Shown piece after piece: positions 15,793 through 24,369 of a DNA stretch of 64,000 nucleotides. The translations under genes were made by a program, and so were the position numbers. The notes under the pieces are model-generated. The model saw nothing but the letters and a program-made list of their open reading frames with translations. It made no database searches and was not told the origin of the DNA. How positions within the stretch are numbered: position 1 is the first letter of the stretch; every line of letters begins with the position of its first letter. Origin of the DNA: Candidatus Saccharimonadota bacterium (lineage in GTDB: Bacteria; Patescibacteriota; Saccharimonadia; Saccharimonadales; Saccharimonadaceae); the NCBI GenBank assembly GCA_017515205.1, contig JAFWHN010000001.1, positions 245,574-309,573 on the forward strand, written 5' to 3'.

Positions 15793-16368
15793 TCATGCTG
15801 ATTCCTTGATTTTCCTCTGACATTTTTGGCAGTACACTCCAGTGTACTGTGCCTCTCTTGCACAGGCAATCAATCCTCTCAGAAAGTCACGGTCTTTGCA
15901 ATGCATGATACAGCCTGAATTTCGACAAATATCATCATCATCGGCAAGTCCCAGTATTCGCCCTAGCTCATACCAAAACACGCCTTTAATCGCTATCATA
16001 CGATCATCAGAACTTAAAAACGAACCACGATAAGGAAACACGGTTTGCACCGTCGCAAATTCGTTCGTCATGCCATATTTACAATCACTAAACGGCAAAG
16101 ACGTAAAAAACAGAGTAATCAAATGATTATTTTCTATCTTTGTTAGCAAATCTGCTGCCCTAATTCCACCATGATTATCAAGAGGCAAACCACCCACTGC
16201 ATCATCTGCGGTCCAACTTAGTGGCCCAATTTGAGCACTACTCCCATACCGGATAATGCCTCTCTTGTAACAAATCGTATCATAAGCAATGTTTATCGCG
16301 CATTCGATAGACTGCTTCTCAAGCCTATCTAAACCGCTGTCATACATTACAATTAACGGCTTCTTCAT
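15793..16368 (-). CDS. Archaemetzincin-like protein with a degenerate active site
   Basis: The 191-residue protein shows the layout of the archaemetzincin (AMZ) metalloprotease family, whose signature is HEXXHXXGXXH then CX4CXM and a late CXXC. Here the second part is kept: C148-X4-C153-X-M155 and C180-X2-C183. The catalytic motif reads Y133-E-L-G-R137-I-L-G140, with every zinc histidine replaced (Y, R, and no histidine near 143). I infer a folded, zinc-stabilised but proteolytically dead protein; it could also be a different enzyme. A near-consensus promoter lies upstream and GGGGGG precedes the ATG. Seven cysteines in the last 45 residues are unusual for a cytoplasmic protein. Confidence 0.62.
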   Translation of the reverse strand: MKKPLIVMYDSGLDRLEKQSIECAINIAYDTICYKRGIIRYGSSAQIGPLSWTADDAVGGLPLDNHGGIRAADLLTKIENNHLITLFFTSLPFSDCKYGMTNEFATVQTVFPYRGSFLSSDDRMIAIKGVFWYELGRILGLADDDDICRNSGCIMHCKDRDFLRGLIACAREAQYTGVYCQKCQRKIKESA

Positions 16369-16413
16369 TTTTATCCCCCCTCTATCTTAAAGAACAATTG
16401 TTTTAAATAAGCC

Positions 16414-16453
16414 TTACCATTATTATACCACCTCCCACCCCTAAAGTCAACTC
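16414..16453 (-). promoter_or_regulatory. Promoter of the archaemetzincin-like gene
   Basis: TTGACT and TGGTATAAT on the minus strand with a 17-bp spacer, about 50 nt before the ATG at 16368. Confidence 0.7.
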
Positions 16454-16473
16454 CACTCAATCTTACATTAAAT

Positions 16474-16499
16474 CAAAAAAATCCCCGGCAAAGCCGGGG
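16474..16499 (-). terminator. Terminator of the structured RNA
   Basis: CCCCGGC TTT GCCGGGG followed by ATTTTTTTG, a strong GC stem ending the predicted transcript. Confidence 0.9.
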
Positions 16500-16794
16500 G
16501 TGCACATAAGATAAGGAAAACATTATTTGATTGTTTTTTTTGTTTGCAAAAGTGGAGAGTTTTTGATGAATGGCTGAGAAGATTTACCGGCAATTTCTTG
16601 CCTAACTCTTAATAATCAAACCACTTCTTTCGCTTTCGCTCACTTCTCTTTTGGGGCCCGTATTCCCCTCATGTCGTTAAAAGCTCAGCTAGCAAACCTG
16701 TTCCCTTAAAGAACGTTTAAAATGATCTTCTATTTGCCCTGCCTAGTGCAAATAAGCTCGAACCATTTTAAAAAACGCCTCGCCAAATGGCGAT
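16476..16794 (-). ncRNA. Candidate structured non-coding RNA, about 320 nt, unknown class
   Basis: No open frame fits this 530-nt gap, yet the minus strand has a promoter (TTGACG, 16 bp, TATAAT) and a strong terminator bounding about 320 nt. The predicted RNA can form many helices: CGCC/GGCG near the 5' end; TTTAAAATG (16772-16764) with CATTTTAAA (16724-16716), enclosing TATTTGC (16754-16748) with GCAAATA (16737-16731); a GGCAA-GAAA-TTGCC hairpin; AAGTGG/CCACTT stacked on AGAGTT/AACTCT; and GTTTGC/GCAAAC closing the 3' half. I looked for RNase P, tmRNA, SRP and 6S hallmarks and found none convincing. Confidence 0.62.
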
Positions 16795-16800
16795 AAGTTA

Positions 16801-16828
16801 ATTATATCATACTATTATAAAACGTCAA
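16801..16828 (-). promoter_or_regulatory. Promoter of the structured RNA
   Basis: TTGACG (16828-16823), 16-bp spacer, TGATATAAT (hexamer 16806-16801). It is back to back with the dus promoter. Confidence 0.78.
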
Positions 16829-16862
16829 GTATTACGTAAATTTTAATATTAAGACCTAACTA

Positions 16863-16892
16863 TTGACTTCTGTCAAGAGAATATGCTAAAAT
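16863..16892 (+). promoter_or_regulatory. Promoter of dus, leaderless spacing
   Basis: TTGACT (16863-16868), 18-bp spacer, TAAAAT (16887-16892), ending 6 nt before the dus ATG. No ribosome-binding site is present. Confidence 0.72.
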
Positions 16893-16898
16893 ACTCTT

Positions 16899-17846
16899 AT
16901 GATTTGGCAAGAGCTCCAAAAACCGTTTCTTATCCTCGCACCCATGGAAGGCGTCACCGACGTCATTTTTCGTCAGGTGATTGCTCATGCCGGCCGACCA
17001 GACCTCTTTTTTACGGAATTCACCAATGTTTCCTCTTATGCCTCCGAAAAAGGTCGCTGGAACGCTCTCGAAAGGCTTGAGATCGCTCCTACCGATCCAC
17101 CAATTATTGCGCAAATCTGGGGTAAAAACCCTGAACACTTTGCAGAGTGCGCCAAAGTGCTCGAGTCACTCGGCTTTGCCGGTATTGACCTCAATTTTGG
17201 CTGTCCAGACAAAAACGTCAACCGCGCTGGTGGCGGCGCCGCTATGATTAAAACTCCAGATTTAGCCCTAGAATGTTTCGAAAATGCCCGCAAAAACACC
17301 AATTTACCTGTTTCCATTAAAACACGCCTCGGCTGGAAAGAAGTCGACGAATTCCGCGAGTGGCTTCCTACACTTCTCTCTGTACATCCTGCCGCCCTTA
17401 CCGTACACCTTCGCACCAAAAAAGAGATGAGCAAAGTCCCTGCTCACTACGAATTAATACCTGAGATTATCGCTCTGCGTAACCAACTCAGTCCCGAAAC
17501 CAAACTCATCATCAACGGCGATATTAAAAACCGTGCTCACGCTCTAGAACTTCACGAAAAATATCCGGAAGTAGATGGTTTTATGATTGGCCGCGGCGTC
17601 TTCGCTAACCCGTACTGCTTCACCGACCATCAGCCTACCCAGGAAGAATTGATGGAACTCTTGAAGCTACACTTAAAAATATATGAAAAGCCCTATCCTC
17701 ATGCCCTTTCGCATACTCTTCCATATGAGCCTCTCAAGCATTTTTTCAAAATTTACATCAATAACTTTCCTGGCGCCTCTGATCTTCGCGCTAAGCTCAT
17801 GGCAACTCATTCCGTCAAAGAAGCTAAAGATATTCTCAAAATATAA
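16899..17846 (+). CDS. dus: tRNA-dihydrouridine synthase
   Basis: This FMN-dependent enzyme reduces uridine to dihydrouridine in the tRNA D-loop. The 315-residue TIM-barrel protein shows LAPMEGVTD near the N-terminus, the catalytic-cysteine motif LNFGCPDKNVNRAGGGAAM (about residues 99-117), and later INGDIK and MIGRGVFANP, which bind FMN phosphate. The subclass (DusA, B or C) cannot be settled. The promoter sits 6 nt from the ATG, so the message is probably leaderless. It is a single gene between the structured RNA and a convergent unknown gene. Confidence 0.93.
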   Translation: MIWQELQKPFLILAPMEGVTDVIFRQVIAHAGRPDLFFTEFTNVSSYASEKGRWNALERLEIAPTDPPIIAQIWGKNPEHFAECAKVLESLGFAGIDLNFGCPDKNVNRAGGGAAMIKTPDLALECFENARKNTNLPVSIKTRLGWKEVDEFREWLPTLLSVHPAALTVHLRTKKEMSKVPAHYELIPEIIALRNQLSPETKLIINGDIKNRAHALELHEKYPEVDGFMIGRGVFANPYCFTDHQPTQEELMELLKLHLKIYEKPYPHALSHTLPYEPLKHFFKIYINNFPGASDLRAKLMATHSVKEAKDILKI

Positions 17847-17875
17847 AAAATCCCCTCGTTCTTTCGACCGAGGGG
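17845..17875 (-). terminator. Terminator between dus and the convergent unknown gene
   Basis: CCCCTCG/CGAGGGG around a 10-nt loop. The T-run is on the minus strand, so it mainly ends the 17897-18370 gene; the stem may also help end dus. Confidence 0.75.
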
Positions 17876-17896
17876 TTGATAGTAAAGTGAGGCCTC

Positions 17897-18370
17897 CTAA
17901 CCCTCCAAATAGTCCATATACTCCGATATTTCGTCGAAATAGCTATCGCAAAGCTCGACAAGTGTCTTCTCTGCGCAGCAATACACACGGTCCTCATTAA
18001 AGATCGCCCCGTATAGCTCCTCCAGGAAATCAGGCATTTCTGTCTTTAAATCCTGCAACTGACTCTTGCACAAATGACAGGCATGAGCCATTATGAACGA
18101 AAAATCCTTGAATTTTGCGCTACAAATAAGGTCTTCTATCACCTTATCTTCCGTAGGCTCAGGCTCACCATGGCTTCTTGCGAAGTAAAATGAGAATTCT
18201 CTCATATTAGGACACTTTTGAAACCATTGTTTGACCTCTTGAGTTAAAACAGGCTTGGAGCCCTCCTTCGTGTACTCCTTCATCTTGTCATAACCAACCT
18301 TCTCTGTCAATTTCGCAGCTGACTCTGAGATGTTTAACTTCTTCAAAGCAATAATTCTTTCATCACACAT
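17897..18370 (-). CDS. Unknown cysteine-rich soluble protein
   Basis: I do not recognise this protein of about 157 residues. Cysteine pairs CDE near the start, CHLC in the middle and CC late suggest metal binding or structural roles; the rest is acidic and helical. The frame is open to an ATG at 18394, but that one has no ribosome-binding site. GGAGG lies 9 nt before the ATG at 18370, so I favour that start. The longer form would add CAMC-containing residues (MRVLEDCA). A consensus promoter lies at 18425-18453. It belongs to a run of small single-gene units of unknown role. Confidence 0.62.
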   Translation of the reverse strand: MCDERIIALKKLNISESAAKLTEKVGYDKMKEYTKEGSKPVLTQEVKQWFQKCPNMREFSFYFARSHGEPEPTEDKVIEDLICSAKFKDFSFIMAHACHLCKSQLQDLKTEMPDFLEELYGAIFNEDRVYCCAEKTLVELCDSYFDEISEYMDYLEG

Positions 18371-18424
18371 AGCACAATCCTCCAAAACCCTCATTTTTTT
18401 GTTAAGTTACAACTATCTCCTTAA

Positions 18425-18453
18425 ATTATATCATAGATTTGTCTATCTGTCAA
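18425..18453 (-). promoter_or_regulatory. Promoter of the cysteine-rich gene
   Basis: TTGACA (18453-18448), 17-bp spacer, TGATATAAT (hexamer 18430-18425): full consensus at both hexamers. Confidence 0.82.
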
Positions 18454-18492
18454 TAAGCAAGGTCTAAATATTTACTTTTTTAACTAAAAATG

Positions 18493-18498
18493 TTATAA
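18493..18498 (+). promoter_or_regulatory. -10 box of the 135-residue gene
   Basis: TGTTATAAT on the plus strand, about 80 nt before the ATG at 18578. The intervening leader shows nothing I recognise. Confidence 0.5.
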
Positions 18499-18577
18499 TA
18501 TAAACGATTGCGCCCCTTATAGCACGATCGTATCTTGACAGTAAAATTCAAAAGATGATTGAAAGGATGGTAGTGGC

Positions 18578-18985
18578 ATGGAAACTCAACAAATCGCCAG
18601 AAAAGAGATCATTAAAAAACGTGATCTCAGCCTGTACACACTATTCAATTATTGCAACAAAGAAGATCTCAAATACTTCGATGAGCTAAAAGAACACATT
18701 GTTAAATCTTCAGAAACCGGCAATCATTTGTTAGTAAGGCTTCTTGATTTATTCAAAAAGTGGCTCCCAGACGACGAATATGCCGTCGTAGCAAAAGAAT
18801 TGCGCACAGTTGCCAAAGAATCAAGAGAAATTGACAGCGACAATCTGAGCAGATTCGTAACAGGTACCCCCCTATGGGAAGGATGGACCAAAGATGAAGC
18901 CATCGTTCTCAAAAACGCTAAAGTTTATACGGCCAGCCATTTTTCCTTTTTAGTCATCAACGCTCTTTTAGAAAAAGAATTCTGA
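18578..18985 (+). CDS. Unknown soluble protein
   Basis: A helical, charged, 135-residue protein without signal peptide or membrane segment; no family recognised. It begins METQQIARKEIIKKRDLS and has the conserved-looking stretch RFVTGTPLWEGWTKDEA followed by a hydrophobic C-terminal helix. A GAAAGGATGG stretch precedes the ATG. It has its own promoter and terminator. The layout (long leader, own terminator, small soluble product) matches the other unknown genes between 12 and 19 kb. Confidence 0.65.
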   Translation: METQQIARKEIIKKRDLSLYTLFNYCNKEDLKYFDELKEHIVKSSETGNHLLVRLLDLFKKWLPDDEYAVVAKELRTVAKESREIDSDNLSRFVTGTPLWEGWTKDEAIVLKNAKVYTASHFSFLVINALLEKEF

Positions 18986-19002
18986 CTGTCTGGTAACTTT
19001 AA

Positions 19003-19028
19003 CCCTCAACCGATGTTGAGGGTATTTT
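19003..19028 (+). terminator. Terminator before murD
   Basis: CCCTCAAC CGAT GTTGAGGG followed by TATTTTC. The murD promoter begins right after it. Confidence 0.75.
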
Positions 19029-19041
19029 CATATAATCGTGC

Positions 19042-19047
19042 TATAAT
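19042..19047 (+). promoter_or_regulatory. -10 box of murD, leaderless spacing
   Basis: TGCTATAAT ending 6 nt before the murD ATG, with no Shine-Dalgarno site. Confidence 0.68.
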
Positions 19048-19053
19048 AAATCT

Positions 19054-20301
19054 ATGAAAATTGCTTTACTTGGTTACGGCAAAGAAGGTAAATCTGCCGA
19101 AAAATACTGTCAAAACCACTTCAAAGATGCCGAGTTTGATATCTTTGAAAATTTTAATCCTCAAGAAATCAATCAGAGAAATTATTCATCCTATGATATA
19201 ATTTTCCGAAGTCCTAGCGTCCCACCTCTAGGACTACCACAAGAATCCAGCGTCACAAAGTACTTTTTCGAAAAATGTCCCTGTCCAATTATCGGCGTAA
19301 CTGGTACTAAAGGCAAAGGCACTACTTGTTCCTTCATCAAGGCTCTACTTGATGCCGAAAATCAAGATGCTTATCTGGTCGGCAACATCGGCAATCCTGC
19401 CCTAGATGAACTCGATGAGCTCAAACCTTCTTCCGTAGTAGTCTACGAATTGTCCAGCTTCCAACTCTGGGACCTAGAAAAGTCCCCTCATATCGCCGTT
19501 ATCGGCCATCTAGAACCAGATCACCTCAATGTACATAAAGATTATCAAGATTACCTAAATGCCAAATCCCACGTTTGTTGCTATCAAAGCGAAAACGATT
19601 ACTGCATATTTTATCAAAACAATCCCGAATCCGTTAAACTAGCCGATTCTTCACCAGCACAAAAAATCGCTTTTCCGTTTGCACTACCAGATGACATCAA
19701 ATCTGCTATTTCTCTGCCGGGTGAACATAATTTCAACAACTTCACCGCCGCTGTTGCCGCAGTAGCCAGTTACAAAAATATATCACCGGATGCATATTTA
19801 AGCGAAAGCAAAAATGAAATCATCAAGGGTCTAAAAAACTTCAAAGGTTTGCCTCACCGTCTCGAATTTCTTCGTGAGCTAAACGGCATCAAATACTACG
19901 ACGATAACTTTTCCACTAATCCTTCCTCCACTCGCGTAGCTGTAAAAGCTTTCCCTGACGACAATCTTGTCATCATCGTCGGTGGTCGCGACAAAACCAA
20001 CAACGAAGATCTCCCGGAAATCCACGAAATCCTCCAATCGCCAAATATCAAAAAAATCGTCCTGCTCGGTGAATCTGGCCACGAACTCGCCAAAAGATAC
20101 CAAGACAATCGCTTCACTATCGTCGAATCTCTTGAAGAAGCCATCAATACGGCTAAAACTCTCGCCGAAAGCCTCAACACTTCAGATAAAAACACTATCG
20201 TCCTGATGTCTCCTTCCGCCGCCTCTTTCGATATGTTTAAAAATGTCTACGATCGTGGCGATCAATTTAAAAATTTAATCTCGTCTCTAACTGCGAAATA
20301 A
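19054..20301 (+). CDS. murD: UDP-N-acetylmuramoyl-L-alanine:D-glutamate ligase
   Basis: MurD adds D-glutamate to the peptidoglycan precursor in the cytoplasm, using ATP. At 415 residues it is slightly short for the family. A Rossmann-like N-terminal domain (MKIALLGYGKEGKS) binds the UDP-sugar. The ATP loop GVTGTKGKGTT lies at residues 81-91, the central ligase domain includes LEPDHLNVHKDYQDYLNAK, and the C-terminal domain has GLPHRLEF and YDDNFSTNPSSTRVA. The last 35 nt overlap the convergent M16 peptidase gene. The message appears leaderless. Confidence 0.92.
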   Translation: MKIALLGYGKEGKSAEKYCQNHFKDAEFDIFENFNPQEINQRNYSSYDIIFRSPSVPPLGLPQESSVTKYFFEKCPCPIIGVTGTKGKGTTCSFIKALLDAENQDAYLVGNIGNPALDELDELKPSSVVVYELSSFQLWDLEKSPHIAVIGHLEPDHLNVHKDYQDYLNAKSHVCCYQSENDYCIFYQNNPESVKLADSSPAQKIAFPFALPDDIKSAISLPGEHNFNNFTAAVAAVASYKNISPDAYLSESKNEIIKGLKNFKGLPHRLEFLRELNGIKYYDDNFSTNPSSTRVAVKAFPDDNLVIIVGGRDKTNNEDLPEIHEILQSPNIKKIVLLGESGHELAKRYQDNRFTIVESLEEAINTAKTLAESLNTSDKNTIVLMSPSAASFDMFKNVYDRGDQFKNLISSLTAK

Positions 20302-21538
20302 AGGCCTTTTCTGCCGAAGAAACTGCTGCAAACCCCTTAATTCCTGAACCTGCGAACTCGCGCGCTAGCTCAATCATATCAAACTTATCAATTGATTTGA
20401 TCAAATTCGGCATGTTGTCATATCTTTCGATTGTCCCGTTTGTGAAATATCCTTCCGCATAATAATCTGCAATCTGCGACGGCGTTTGTGCACCCATTTG
20501 AAATCTACCCAGCGCGTAAGATTTTGCCGCCAAGAAATCCATATCTAGAATCTCGCCGTTCAATGCTCGCATTAATTCCGTTTGAATTAGCTCAAATAGC
20601 TCTTCGGCATTTTCATTATTCACTTCCCCATCAAAATCCCAATACGAATTATGCGCATTCGAAGCCACCGAAGAGCCCATCCCATACACTAATCCTCGCT
20701 TCCGTGCAGTCCCGAAAATCCGCGAGTTCGTCGTACCATTTAAAATCTGATTTAAACAGTTCATCGCAAATACTTCTTTAGTCTCCAGATGCCTTGGCGT
20801 CACTAACGAAAACCCAAATGTAATGTTCGAAGCATCCTTCCGCCTTATCGACACCGCCTCCGACGAATGCAAATCAGCTAGCGGAATCTCAAATTCTCGT
20901 CCTTCTTTCAATTCCCAGTCTTCTAGCATCTTAATAATAGTACGCTTTCGACCTCTCAGTTTCCCCGCAATAATAAACATCATATTTTTCGCCGTGTGCG
21001 TTCGACGGTAATGCTCGCGAATATCCTTTAGCTCGATATTAGGTAAAGTCTTAATTCTCTCCGAAAGATCCAAAATATCTTCCCCCACCGCCTGCTGCAC
21101 TCTCGGCCACAAAAGCCGATAGTAATCATTCATATAGCCGGTTAACTCACTCCTGACGTTAGCCTTCTCTGATTTTAATTCCTCTTCATTAAATCTCGGC
21201 TCGCAAATTGACACTCGCTGCAAATCCATGATACGTTCCCACTCAAAATCTGCACATTCCGTCTCATAGCACACCGAAATATCTGAAGTCCACGCATTGT
21301 GATAAGCTCCGTTTTTTGTAAACTCTGCCTCGAAAGCCTGCTCATCTTTGAACTTCGCATTCGCACCAAAAGCCAAATGTTCCACCACGTGTGGTATCTC
21401 ATAGACGTCTTTGCTCTTTGCGTAGAGCATCCCCGCGCGAAATTGCACCCTAGTAGACATCACCGAAGCCCCAGGTATATCAATGAGTAACCCGCGCGCT
21501 CCATTTCTTAGTTTAATTTCTTCTACTGAGTGTTTCAT
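20267..21538 (-). CDS. M16 (pitrilysin/insulinase-type) zinc peptidase
   Basis: The 423-residue protein carries the inverted zinc motif HXXEH as H50-VV-E53-H54 in EIPHVVEHLAF, with a downstream glutamate in the EEELKSEKANVRSEL region as third ligand. The C-terminal half is the second M16 fold (TNSRIFGTARKRGLVYG), with the usual Arg/Tyr motif. M16 single-unit proteins often act as dimers with processing functions; the substrate here is unknown. No signal peptide is visible, so it probably acts in the cytoplasm. The 3' end overlaps that of murD on the opposite strand by 35 nt. Confidence 0.88.
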   Translation of the reverse strand: MKHSVEEIKLRNGARGLLIDIPGASVMSTRVQFRAGMLYAKSKDVYEIPHVVEHLAFGANAKFKDEQAFEAEFTKNGAYHNAWTSDISVCYETECADFEWERIMDLQRVSICEPRFNEEELKSEKANVRSELTGYMNDYYRLLWPRVQQAVGEDILDLSERIKTLPNIELKDIREHYRRTHTAKNMMFIIAGKLRGRKRTIIKMLEDWELKEGREFEIPLADLHSSEAVSIRRKDASNITFGFSLVTPRHLETKEVFAMNCLNQILNGTTNSRIFGTARKRGLVYGMGSSVASNAHNSYWDFDGEVNNENAEELFELIQTELMRALNGEILDMDFLAAKSYALGRFQMGAQTPSQIADYYAEGYFTNGTIERYDNMPNLIKSIDKFDMIELAREFAGSGIKGFAAVSSAEKAFISQLETRLNF

Positions 21539-21581
21539 TTTTTACCTCTATCTCTGACGCCGCACTAAGAACAAGTTCTCG

Positions 21582-24338
21582 CTACTTCTTCTTGCGGTTC
21601 GACCGATTTTTCTTGTTACCAGACTTCTTTTTCTTCTTTGTTGACTTATGCGCAACAGGTTTTCGACTGGAAGCTTCAGTAGCTTTAGCTCCTTTTTTAT
21701 CCTTGAATTCGGAATCCAAATTCTTTTCGCCTTTCGAGACTTCATTAACGCCTCTTTCCGTCTGCGTCTCCGCCATCTTTGTCAAATCAGACTCATATTC
21801 TTCACCATCCGTCACATTGTCTTCCACTGCTTCATTAGGCGTAATCGAAAGCAGAATCTTCAACACCTCTTCACGCAAATTCCTTTGCAAACCATCAAAT
21901 AATTTCTGTGATTCGCTTCTATATTCTACTAGTGGATCTCGCTGCCCTACTGAGCGCCAATGAATTCCCTCACGCAAATGTTGCATATTCTCAAGATGCT
22001 GCATCCACAAAGTATCTAGCACTTTCAAATACACTTCTCGCTCCACCTTTCGCATCGTCTCTGCGCCAAATTCGTCTTCCTTCTTCTTGTAAGCCTCTTC
22101 AATTGCTTCTAAGGCCTTCTTTTCACGCTCTTTCTCTTTACGCGTTACACCGATGCCATGGATCAAATCATCATCAAAATCAAATACTGCTTTAAATTCT
22201 TCGTCAAAATTCTTATTTACTCTAGAAGAAAACTCTGTCAAAGTTTTAGCTTCGTCTCGCATCAAACGCTTAATTTCTGGATAAATATCGTCACCTTCTA
22301 GAATCTTTCGACGCATCATATATACAACCTTACGATGACGATTAATCACATTATCGTACTGCACCACATTCTTACGTGAATCAAAGTTGATGCCCTCAAT
22401 TCGCTTCTGTGCTGCCTCTAGAGTCCTCGAAATCGCCCGCGTTTGAATTGGCATATCCTCAGCTACACCTAATCTATTCATCAACATTTTGACCTTGTCA
22501 CCTTGGAAAATACGCATCAAATCATCTTCACAAGAAACAAAGAATTGTGTAGTGCCTGGATCACCTTGCCGTCCACCACGACCTCTCAGCTGATTATCTA
22601 CCCGCCTAGAATCATGCCGCTCTGAGCCAATCACTACCAAACCACCCAATTCTTTTACACCCTCGCCTAACTTAATATCCGTACCACGCCCAGCCATGTT
22701 CGTAGCTAACGTAATTGCGCCTTTTTCACCAGCTTTAGCGATAATCGCCGCCTCCCGTTCATTGTTTTTCGCATTCAAAATTTCATACGGCAATTTATAC
22801 TTATCCAAATACCTAGCGATTTCCTCGTTGTTTGCAATCGAACCAGAACCCACCAAAACTGGCTGTCCTTTCTCATGATACTTAACGATTTCTTCTGCAA
22901 TCGCTTTCAGCTTTCCAGCTTTCGTCTTATAAATCAAATCGTCTTTATCTACACGAATAATTGGCTTATTTGGCGGAATCTGTACTACATCTAGAGCATA
23001 AATCTGCTGAAATTCCTCTGCTTCAGTGAACGCCGTACCGGTCATACCAGACAATTTCTTATAAAGTCGGAAGAAATTCTGAAACGAAATAGTCGCCAGC
23101 GTCATCGATTCCTGCTTTACCGCCACACCTTCCTTAGCTTCAATCGCCTGATGCAAACCCTCATTATAGCGTCGACCTTGCATCAAACGTCCAGTGTGCT
23201 CGTCAACAATAATCACCTCACCCGAGTTCGTTACCACATAATCTTTATCGCGTTTAAAGATAATCTCTGCTCGAATTGCTTGTTCCAAATGATACACTAA
23301 TCTCGTATTCTTCGTAGAATACAAATTATCTACGCCCAAAATCTTTTGGACTTTATCAATTCCCGCATCGGTCAAAGTCACACTACGTCGTTTTTCATCA
23401 AAGATATAATCTGCTGGTTTTAATTGTGCTGCTACTTTTGCGAACTGATAATACGACTCTGGATTATCGCCTGCTGGTGCCGAAATAATTAGTGGCGTCC
23501 TCGCTTCATCAATCAAAATTGAGTCAACCTCATCCACAATTGCAAAATTTAGTTCTCTTTGACGTAAGAATTGCACCTCCGAAGTCATGTTATCACGCAA
23601 ATAATCAAACCCAAACTCATTATTCGTTCCATAAGTAATATCCGCCGCGTAAGCTTCCTTTCGCGTACAAGGTTTCAAATGCTTAAATCTTTCGTCATCA
23701 TGTTCATCATTCTCATATTCTGCATCATAAATAAAGGAAGCCTCATTAACAATCACCCCGACTGAAAGTCCCAAAAAGTCATAGATCGGACCATTCCAAC
23801 CCGCATCACGTTGTGCCAAATAATCATTTACAGTTACGATATGCACCCCACGGCCAGTTAAACCGTTCAAGTATGCTGGCAACATTGCCACGAGAGTTTT
23901 ACCTTCACCAGTTTTCATCTCTGCCACCGCCCCTTCATGTAGCACAATTCCACCAATCAACTGCACATCATAAGGTCTGAGCCCCAAAACTCTTTTTGAT
24001 GCTTCTCTTGCTACAGCAAAAACTTCTGGCAAAAGATCATTTAAAATCTTTTTATCATCTACTGGTGGACGTTTCTTACCAGTCTTATTAATACCTTGTT
24101 CTGCTCGTGCGACCTTCAGAGCCTTATCGATCTTTTTACGAAATACTTCCGTCTGCTCCTTTAGCTCCTCATCACTCATCTTCTCATAGTTTGGCTCCAG
24201 TTTCGTAATCTCTCTGGCTCGCTTCCACAAACGTTTCAGTCTTCTTTTTTCGGCATCACCAAAAACGCCCTGCAAAAACTTAGTTAGTGCTGTCTTATCT
24301 GCCAACTTATCAGTCGGTTTCTTTTCTTTTTTCACCAT
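21582..24338 (-). CDS. secA: Preprotein translocase ATPase SecA
   Basis: SecA (918 residues) drives secretory proteins through SecYEG. Visible are MKTGEGKTLVAMLPAYLNGL (Walker A), the DEVDSILIDEARTPLIIS Walker B/DEAD region, the second ATPase domain with TNMAGRGTDIKLGEGV, and the helical wing and scaffold domains. The C-terminal tail is low-complexity Lys/Ser/Arg-rich (STKKKKKSGNKKNR) and lacks the zinc-binding cysteine motif that binds SecB in proteobacteria. GGAG precedes the ATG. hpf follows the pattern upstream (32-nt gap). Confidence 0.97.
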   Translation of the reverse strand: MVKKEKKPTDKLADKTALTKFLQGVFGDAEKRRLKRLWKRAREITKLEPNYEKMSDEELKEQTEVFRKKIDKALKVARAEQGINKTGKKRPPVDDKKILNDLLPEVFAVAREASKRVLGLRPYDVQLIGGIVLHEGAVAEMKTGEGKTLVAMLPAYLNGLTGRGVHIVTVNDYLAQRDAGWNGPIYDFLGLSVGVIVNEASFIYDAEYENDEHDDERFKHLKPCTRKEAYAADITYGTNNEFGFDYLRDNMTSEVQFLRQRELNFAIVDEVDSILIDEARTPLIISAPAGDNPESYYQFAKVAAQLKPADYIFDEKRRSVTLTDAGIDKVQKILGVDNLYSTKNTRLVYHLEQAIRAEIIFKRDKDYVVTNSGEVIIVDEHTGRLMQGRRYNEGLHQAIEAKEGVAVKQESMTLATISFQNFFRLYKKLSGMTGTAFTEAEEFQQIYALDVVQIPPNKPIIRVDKDDLIYKTKAGKLKAIAEEIVKYHEKGQPVLVGSGSIANNEEIARYLDKYKLPYEILNAKNNEREAAIIAKAGEKGAITLATNMAGRGTDIKLGEGVKELGGLVVIGSERHDSRRVDNQLRGRGGRQGDPGTTQFFVSCEDDLMRIFQGDKVKMLMNRLGVAEDMPIQTRAISRTLEAAQKRIEGINFDSRKNVVQYDNVINRHRKVVYMMRRKILEGDDIYPEIKRLMRDEAKTLTEFSSRVNKNFDEEFKAVFDFDDDLIHGIGVTRKEKEREKKALEAIEEAYKKKEDEFGAETMRKVEREVYLKVLDTLWMQHLENMQHLREGIHWRSVGQRDPLVEYRSESQKLFDGLQRNLREEVLKILLSITPNEAVEDNVTDGEEYESDLTKMAETQTERGVNEVSKGEKNLDSEFKDKKGAKATEASSRKPVAHKSTKKKKKSGNKKNRSNRKKK

Positions 24339-24369
24339 ATAACTCCAATCTACCCCCTATTTTACCACA

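Noticed and set aside
16476..16794. RNase P RNA or tmRNA in the 530-nt gap
   Set aside because: GAGGGGAATACGGGCCCC faintly resembles the RNase P P4 region, but the invariant GAAAGTC core is missing. There is no tRNA-like end or tag frame for tmRNA.
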